This document shows positions 57,596-64,000 of a stretch of DNA of 64,000 nt, piece after piece. Below the pieces are notes generated by a model, which made no database searches, was not told where the DNA came from, and was given only the letters and a program-made list of their open reading frames with translations. The position numbers and the translations under genes were made by a program. The stretch comes from Tubulanus polymorphus. Taxonomy: Eukaryota > Nemertea > Palaeonemertea > Tubulaniformes > Tubulanidae. Each line of letters starts with the position of its first letter. Within the stretch, counting starts at the first letter, position 1. Location of the stretch: positions 26,678,650 to 26,742,649 of the forward strand of contig NC_134026.1 in NCBI RefSeq assembly GCF_964204645.1, in the 5' to 3' direction.

Positions 57596-59273
57596 CATTG
57601 TGCTACTGATTGCGTGATGATTGGATATACTTGAAATCAAGGTTAAAGATGAATCTCATCCACTGAAGATCAAACACATTATATACATATCACATATCAA
57701 TTAAGAGCGCTATCATCTAAGAAGCTACTTACAACCGAAACATTGTAGTAAAACCGTTGTGAGAATGTTTGTATGTGTAAATACGTATATACTGTATGTT
57801 TTATATACAAGTAGTAAAGGAATGAATGATGTGCCTTTATTGCAGATCCATTTACTGCATATATAAATAATAGTTACACTACCAACCGATATTGATAATC
57901 AACCAGCTACATGTAATCATATCTTATATGTATGTTGTAATAATGTCAGGTATTAGAATTTGTGTGAAAAGTTAGTTGATCTAGGACACTTTGAAATTCA
58001 TAATTCGAAAAAAGAGATGAATGAACATCTCTTTGTTAAAAGCACACGTGACAGTATATTGACGTATCCTAATACTTTATCATATGCATGCTAAATGTTA
58101 GCAAATACGTATTTGAATGTATGAAGGTGAATAGGTTCGTTATACAAAATTGGCTTCAATGGAATTCAACTGAAAATAAACTCTTCAAAAAGAGTGTGAG
58201 TGTATATATTAACATTCAGTATTAAATTTAACCATTCAACCTAACAAAAACAGCCTATTCCAGAATCTTCATTTGGGCTGAAATGTAATGAAACTAGGTA
58301 TGTAGTAATTGGTCATGTTAGGCTCTAGAATTCAAACTACATATGAATCTAGTCCTCATTGCAAGCAAATCAATAAATTCACAATGTGATGAAAAATGTT
58401 TAAAAAGTTATATACTACTAGTCAACTTACAGATTGTAAACATACATTAGACCTCAAACATGGTATATTTATTTGAAAATTTTCAGGAGCAAGGGATTTG
58501 CTTGTCTCAAATAATGTAGGATTATATATGATTGGATATTATTCTAGAATCATGTATATGATTGGGACCATGTTCATACATTCATAAAAATGTGAATGAC
58601 ACAATTAATTGTAATTTTATATTCATCACATAATCATAAATTATGTTACTAAGTATTCAGCAGTGGTCATTATCATGAGAGCAATTCAGATATCTAATTT
58701 TGCTTCTAATCTAGAAACGCGCAATTAGATTAGTTTATTTTCTGCATTATTTCCAGGCACGTAGCAGCATAAACCACGTAGTATAAAACCTTAAAAGGTA
58801 TGATTGGTATTTTAGTGTAGATCAATAATTATTAGCTGTGATATATCATTAGTGTATTGTATAGATGGTAATATATACAGAGTTTGTAAATAACTCAAGG
58901 AAAGATGTGGAGCAACCATTTTCTTCCATTATTAAATCATGGTCAGTTTATTGCTTGAATCACAGTTTATTTATCAAATGATGAAAATACATTATTGTTT
59001 CCAGTTATTGAATGAAATTATCATTGTTCGGTCACATAAAAAGTACAGCAAAGCTAAGCTAAAAACAGTAGCAAAAATCTCTCCATCTATCTGTTTGTAG
59101 CCTAGTTCCGCTGTATCTTTTAAATGAAATCAGATTATTTATTATTTATGTAGAAGTCTGCTCACCTGTTAAAAGATTGTTTGTTAGAGGATTTTATTTA
59201 TTACATAATTTGTACCATTAACGATAACTGTATGTACATGTATGTATAAACCCATCGAGGGATTAAATGTACC

Positions 59274-59279
59274 AATAAA
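59274..59279 (+). terminator. RIMBP poly(A) signal
   Basis: AATAAA in ACCAATAAATATATTTT, 1.68 kb past the RIMBP stop codon. Confidence 0.6.
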
Positions 59280-59350
59280 TATATTTTCTAGTAAAATATC
59301 AGTCAGAGTTCAATTCCTTCATTCATTGGGCGAATATAATTCCATGGGTA

Positions 59351-59450
59351 TGGTTTTTAGCACGTCAATGTAGTGCCAATTCGTGCTTTCTTTTGGAAAA
59401 AATTTGTCAAGGCCCTGATTTCTGATAATTTTTCACAAAAATGTACGTCA
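59351..59450 (+). repeat. Dispersed repeat, copy 2 (after RIMBP)
   Basis: Partner of 32245-32345, with the same ordered blocks: AGCACGTCA, TTTTGGAAAA, AAGGCCCTGATTT, TTTTTCACAAAAATGTA. Confidence 0.5.
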
Positions 59451-59789
59451 AAATATGCACCTTTATCTTGGAAGTTAACTGAATATTTGTCATAGCATTT
59501 AAATAGTGGCCCGGAATAGTTGATACTCTGTATTGATCAGTATTGTAGTAGATGCATCTAGATCCAGTGATGATATCATTACTGAAGTAATTTTTTTACA
59601 CTTACTACCGGTATATATGAAATACATAACATCCAACTCCGATATCACTCGGACACATTTTATGGTCCCAAAAGATTTGACTTGAGCGAAGTCTACTGTA
59701 CATCACGACTGCGATGAGTAATAACTAATTCAATACTTAATCCTCACGTATTTGAGTTTACAATAAAGACACGATTTACATAAAATTTG

Positions 59790-59795
59790 TTTATT
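59790..59795 (-). terminator. SMARCB1 poly(A) signal
   Basis: AATAAA on the minus strand about 140 nt after the SMARCB1 stop. The two convergent genes' signals are about 0.5 kb apart. Confidence 0.7.
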
Positions 59796-59936
59796 ACTTC
59801 CAGAGATACTTTACAATGATAAATACAAAATGAGAAACAGTACAAAATTCAATTCACAATGCTCTCCCCATACTTTTACATGTAGTAAGATTGCACAAGC
59901 ATGTCATAATTCAGTGAGCGATTGTCTTTCAGTAGT

Positions 59937-62699
59937 TTACCATGAAGGTGCGGTGTTTGCTAATCGACGCATTCGCCTAAAAATATAAAATAGTTCGTAT
60001 TCAGAATTCTGAAAGGTATCAACATTCGACATGTCAGTACACAGTATACATAGAGGATGTACACACCTGGTGTTTCTGTCTTGATCTCTGATCTTTTTCT
60101 CCATCTCTGCATCTGTCAATGACTCGAGGAATGGGCACCATTGATCTGATTCATTCTGATTTCTAAATGCCAGTTCTATCTGTGGTAATGGCGCTTCACT
60201 GAAACATATTTACATTATTGTAATTAAATCAAATGTACTGTAGTTTTACCATTAATTCTACAATCATTCACTACTACTCTACCTAAATGCGTATGTTCTT
60301 TGGTGCCAGCTCAACTGTCCACGAATGCTGTATGCTATTGATGTTACAAATTCACCTCCAAGACCTAAATGGTTAATTACAATAAACCCTCGAGTTACTT
60401 ATTTCAAATATACAGAGTTAAAAGAATTTCTTAGTTCTTAATTACCTAATTCAGCACAGAGTTTAGTTGCAAATTCTTCGGGACTATTTTCTGGTTCAGA
60501 CATATCCCATTCAAATTGATCAACTAACGATATATTTCCCACATGGATGTTCAACTGAAAATATAGGTAACATACATCGAAAATGAATCTTCTAAAAAAG
60601 TGATATATGTGATACCATGGATTAGAGTCCATGGTGATACAAATGAAATTCGTCATTACTTTTAAGATAACCCTTTGATCCAACTGTTCTTCTATAATGT
60701 TATCTGCTGGAAATGCTTCAATCTGTTGTCTGATTGCCTGAGCTATGGCTGCCACAAAATTCATCGGATTTAAATCCAAATCATCGCATAGAATCTCGGC
60801 AAATTGTTCTGGAGTAATCAATGTTTCTAAAAATACAATCAATTTACATAAAATCAGGAACATCTTATACAATTAAATAAAACATTTCGAAATAAAATGC
60901 TTGTTGGTATTGATATATTATTACCATTTTTATTCCATGTGAAACAATCTCTGAGCTTTTGACCTTCAATTTCCATATCGAGTCTAATTGGTACAAGAAC
61001 CTCAGCCTGACGGGCATTTTCATGCATTGCAGCTGGATCCAAGTCATCAAAACTGTAAGAAACATAATATGACAACATAATGTCATTCTTCAACCAAAGT
61101 CAAGGTTTAGACCACTATGATACTTACCACAATGGGAATGTTCTCATCTTATTTTTGGACATTCGATTACGATTAATTGGCGTTGAACAAGGTACAGCAT
61201 CTAAATGATGTGAACTACTGGGGACAGTGGGCACCCAGTTATTACCACGTTTGTTTCTAGATTTACTATCGCTGAAATAAAGAAGCACAATTATCTCTCA
61301 TTATCATAGATTCATCTCTCTATAGAGAATGAGCATAATTGACAAATATACCTAGCAGGCGTCTGATCAGCTCCTACTGATACTGCCTTGTATTTATCAT
61401 CCCTTCCTTCGAATATCTCATCCACTTCAGACGCTTTTAGTAAAGTGATATTTGTAGCTAGGGTATGCTGACCAAAACCAGCTGCAAAATTAAAAGATAA
61501 GATTTACATATATTAATCTAATTGAAACAACTGAATGGGGTACAAAATACTGAATAACACAAGAAATGGAACAACAGAGGCTGAAAAAAAAACAGCTTAT
61601 CATGCTAGCTAATTACAGTCATACAGAACTGCTGAAATATTATTGGCTGCCCATTCCCATCTAATAACTAACTGTTGAATATATGATATTAAGAATTAGC
61701 GAAGCAATTGAATGACTACATCTTCAAAGACAAATATTCTTATGTTAGTAAAATAACCATCACTTTAAGATGATGCAGTTACTCAATAAGTAATACTTCT
61801 CAAGAAAAGACACCGGCTAATTGTTAGAAAGCAAGAAATAATGTTTAGCATTTGATGAATAACACTTGAATTTTACTGCTCTGTATAAAGAGAATCGGAA
61901 TGATGCTGTAAAAAAACTGGGAAATCTAGATTATAATAGACTTCAAAACATTATTTTCGTATCAACTGACAAGCAAAGGGATTGGTTAAGATACTAAAAT
62001 GTCTAGAGTAAGTAATATTGTGTGATATGTTTGACTTTAAACCTACCTGCAGCTTTAACTGATACACCTGTAAAATGAACATATGTCAAACCACAGCCAA
62101 CCAAGCAATAATAAAACAAAGTATATAGAAGCAGAAAACAAAACTTCTAACCATGCAAGTATATTCACATGCTGTGTATGAATATATTAGAATTCATTGA
62201 GGGAAATTCTATGTCGATTTGTTTTTTAAGATATTCCTCACATGCTGAACACACACATCAATGTGACAAATATAGATAGTTAAATGTCTGTACCTAAAGC
62301 GGCTATTCTTTTTCTTTCCTCAACTGAAACCAATCTTCTCCACAATGAAGGATAACGTTTATACAATGAACCTCTGAACATTCGCAAATAATTTCCAACC
62401 TGTCGACGAAATAGAAGAACAAAGTTATGAATAAACAAATTCTAACAAAAAACTTATCTTCTTAGTCAGACTTAACTGTTTCAGTTAGTAAATAGTACGA
62501 CTGTTTTATGAAAACAAAGACCTTTTATCGCTGGTCTTATCGTGTTAACGAATGAACCATAAAACAACATATATCAAAATTATCTGTTAGTTACCTCAGA
62601 TCCGATGTAATAATAATCGCCATCATCTTCGATCTGGAAAGGGATAGGTTTTTCACCGAAAGTTCGAGTTCCACAAATTAACGAATTCGGCGTCGCCAT
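59937..62699 (-). CDS. SMARCB1: SMARCB1/SNF5 core subunit of SWI/SNF (BAF)
   Basis: SMARCB1 (SNF5, INI1, BAF47; fly Snr1) is a core subunit of SWI/SNF remodellers in the nucleus; its C-terminal helix contacts the nucleosome acidic patch. Exons: 62699-62595, 62399-62294, 62067-62047, 61481-61352, 61271-61128, 61052-60925, 60826-60660, 60554-60446, 60364-60283, 60198-60067, 59976-59937, giving 387 aa (human 385). The N-terminal DNA-binding domain includes [16 protein letters not shown] and [15 protein letters not shown]. Repeat 1 follows ([28 protein letters not shown]). Repeat 2 is [20 protein letters not shown] to [11 protein letters not shown]. The basic C-terminus is [11 protein letters not shown], then [13 protein letters not shown]. 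The third exon is a 21-nt microexon. Convergent with RIMBP. Confidence 0.97.
61482..62046. other. SMARCB1 intron 3
   Basis: AT-rich intron between the microexon and exon 4, with no other feature seen. Confidence 0.6.
62047..62067 (-). CDS. SMARCB1: SMARCB1 21-nt microexon (possible cassette)
   Basis: Acceptor TTTTACAG and donor GCAG|GTAGGT enclose 21 nt, phase 1 in and out, coding for six whole residues plus a split Gly/Ala (GVSVKAA). Skipping it leaves the frame intact (380 aa). It lies where human SMARCB1 also varies by a short in-frame segment between isoforms. Confidence 0.7.
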
Positions 62700-62703
62700 T
62701 TTG
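62691..62703 (-). promoter_or_regulatory. TISU/YY1-like start context of SMARCB1
   Basis: The start codon lies in CAAAATGGCGAC on the minus strand, near-consensus for TISU/YY1. An upstream ATG in the same frame (62867) would add 56 residues unlike the family, so this start was chosen. Confidence 0.5.
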
Positions 62704-63159
62704 AACTGTAGGTGGCGCCACATACGAGTACATATCCTCACTTGCCACGCCAGCATAAAGTGTAGCCGTAGTTTAGAAACGACTGTCAAACACACCCTTC
62801 TTACGTGATGAAGCGAAAGCTCGTATCTTATACTTAAATAGTTTACGTCCTTATTATCTGCCTCCACGTTTTACTGAAACGTAGGATTCAAATTCTTTTT
62901 GCTGAGGTTCCAGATGATCAAAAGGAAAAAGGAGTGTGCTAAAAGTTTAAATCCGCTGAGATTTGTCCATTCATAAAAAGAATTGTTAGATTTTATTTTC
63001 TTAAAACACAACAATTTATTGGGCTGCATCTATAGCTAAATTATAAGTCCTCTAATCGTACATTTCTATGACACAAATCATAGTTATCTTAATATCAACA
63101 CACTCTAGGTCAATTCATATTTTACAAAATGTTCATATTTTTGAAAAAAGTATCTTTGA
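62700..63159. other. SMARCB1 upstream region and NDUFB7 3' UTR
   Basis: Less AT-rich near 62700-62870 (presumed SMARCB1 promoter), then the 3' UTR of NDUFB7 on the same strand. Confidence 0.6.
63015..63020 (-). terminator. NDUFB7 poly(A) signal
   Basis: AATAAA on the minus strand about 140 nt past the NDUFB7 stop. Confidence 0.65.
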
Positions 63160-63841
63160 TTATTCATCTAGTGATTCAGTACTTTCTTTCAGTGCCTTTC
63201 TCTTCGCTCTTTCCAGAAGTCTCTTCTCCCTTTCAAATTCTTTCATTCTCATTATAAAACTGAAAAATTCAAAATGTTTAGACATTTCAATCATAGTTCA
63301 GTACATGCAAGAGCCTGTTGTTTACTTGTGAACTTGAAAACATGAACTTGTAAAGACTTACATATTCGCAATTATCGAACAAGATTTTTCAAATAAAAAC
63401 TCACTCATTATGTTGACATGTTTCCCATTCATGTAATTCATGTTTACATTTTATATTCCAGGGCATATTCTCTTTTTTGCATCTCATGAAATCAATGTAG
63501 AGATGAGCACAATAATCTCGTTTATCTAGTGGCAAATTAGCAGCTTGCATTTCTTCATAAGATGCGATACAAACTGAAAATACAAAGTACGAGAAATGAA
63601 TGCGGAGCTACAAACTCTACCGTTAATGGCATATCAGAATAACAGCATTAAAAGATGCCTGAAATCATTGAAATATAATGCATTGATGATTGGAATTGTC
63701 ATTGACTTGACAAATTTAAATAGGCCTACCTCTTTCTTTCCTGCCATTTGGAAATCCATACATCGCATCAAATGTTGGTTCTTCTTTATAATTAGGAGTT
63801 GTATCGGGGTGGCTTATATACGACGAGTACCACTGTCCCAT
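63160..63841 (-). CDS. NDUFB7: NDUFB7, complex I B18 subunit
   Basis: Accessory subunit of mitochondrial NADH:ubiquinone oxidoreductase, on the intermembrane-space face. Exons 63841-63730, 63573-63405 and 63259-63160 give 126 aa (human 137). Two CX9C motifs are exact (CAHLYIDFMRC and CKHELHEWETC), the signature of MIA40-dependent import. The family pattern RDYCAH, then DFIMRMKEFEREKRLLER, is clear. It begins MG, which fits the known N-myristoylation of this subunit. The tail is short and acidic (ESTESLDE). The start context is CAAAATGGGA. Same strand as SMARCB1, whose ATG lies about 460 bp downstream of this stop. Confidence 0.94.
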
Positions 63842-64000
63842 TTTGGTTACTTTTAAAATCAAAGCCGAAAAAACCTATTAACCCAACAACACGGAAGTGA
63901 ACGCACTGGGTAACAACATTCTGCGGGTAATTCCAAACCCGTGTAGTAGTGTTTCCCGAAAAGTATCGTATGCGTAACCATACATTTTTTTAATTTAATT
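63842..64000. other. Right edge, upstream of NDUFB7
   Basis: Short less AT-rich stretch likely to contain the NDUFB7 promoter. No coding region seen before the window ends. Confidence 0.5.

Larger units (their letters stand above)
57596..59936. other. RIMBP 3' UTR and convergent intergenic region
   Basis: About 1.7 kb of AT-rich 3' UTR to AATAAA at 59274-59279, then the second copy of a dispersed repeat (59351-59450), then the 3' UTR of SMARCB1 from the other strand. No coding region seen. Confidence 0.65.

Noticed and set aside
62700-62867. SMARCB1 N-terminal extension of 56 residues from an upstream ATG
   Set aside because: The added sequence is unlike the family, while the downstream ATG has a strong start context and leads into conserved sequence.

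Overview
The window is nuclear DNA from an animal. Almost every gene is split by short GT-AG introns, intergenic sequence is AT-rich, and six genes read clearly as orthologues of conserved metazoan proteins. A rapidly diverging pair of FMRFamide/neuropeptide-receptor-like GPCRs and the general gene style suggest an invertebrate bilaterian, most likely a lophotrochozoan (mollusc, annelid or brachiopod grade). The species cannot be fixed from the sequence. There are no rRNA genes, intact tRNA genes, CRISPR arrays or prokaryotic features. All exon models were built by hand from reading frame, splice sites and remembered family sequence, without transcript data.

Layout. 1-1.0 kb: intergenic DNA with tRNA-like fold-back repeats. 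1.0-5.9 kb (-): UBASH3/TULA-like phosphatase (UBA, 2H, SH3, histidine phosphatase) with two alternative last exons. 5.93-6.93 kb: a 999-bp terminal-inverted-repeat element flanked by TA that fills most of the space between two divergent genes. 7.0-30.1 kb (+): VPS53 of the GARP/EARP tethering complexes. Its intron 16 is 18.3 kb long and contains three single-exon class A GPCR genes (one +, two tandem -) and a candidate 42-aa membrane smORF. 30.7-32.1 kb (+): PGAM5, the mitochondrial PGAM-family protein phosphatase, with a tandemly duplicated, apparently mutually exclusive exon. 33.1-57.6 kb (+): RIM-binding protein (RIMBP/TSPOAP1 family), about 1,934 aa, with coiled coils, SH3, three FN3, SH3, SH3. 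Its introns hold a (TA)n tract and several fold-back elements. 59.9-62.7 kb (-): SMARCB1/SNF5, convergent with RIMBP, with a 21-nt microexon. 63.2-63.8 kb (-): NDUFB7, the CX9C complex I subunit.

The genes do not form a pathway; they are neighbours. The most striking feature is that two separate histidine-phosphatase-superfamily genes, UBASH3 and PGAM5, each carry a duplicated alternative version of the exon encoding the second catalytic histidine. In each pair both copies keep that histidine and compatible splice phases. In PGAM5 the intron between the copies is only 53 nt, and including both copies would break the frame. Other points of interest are the promoter-filling TIR element, the GPCR-loaded VPS53 intron, candidate alternative RIMBP start, cassette and end exons, two apparent GC-AG introns, and a shared AAAATGGC start context in several housekeeping genes.
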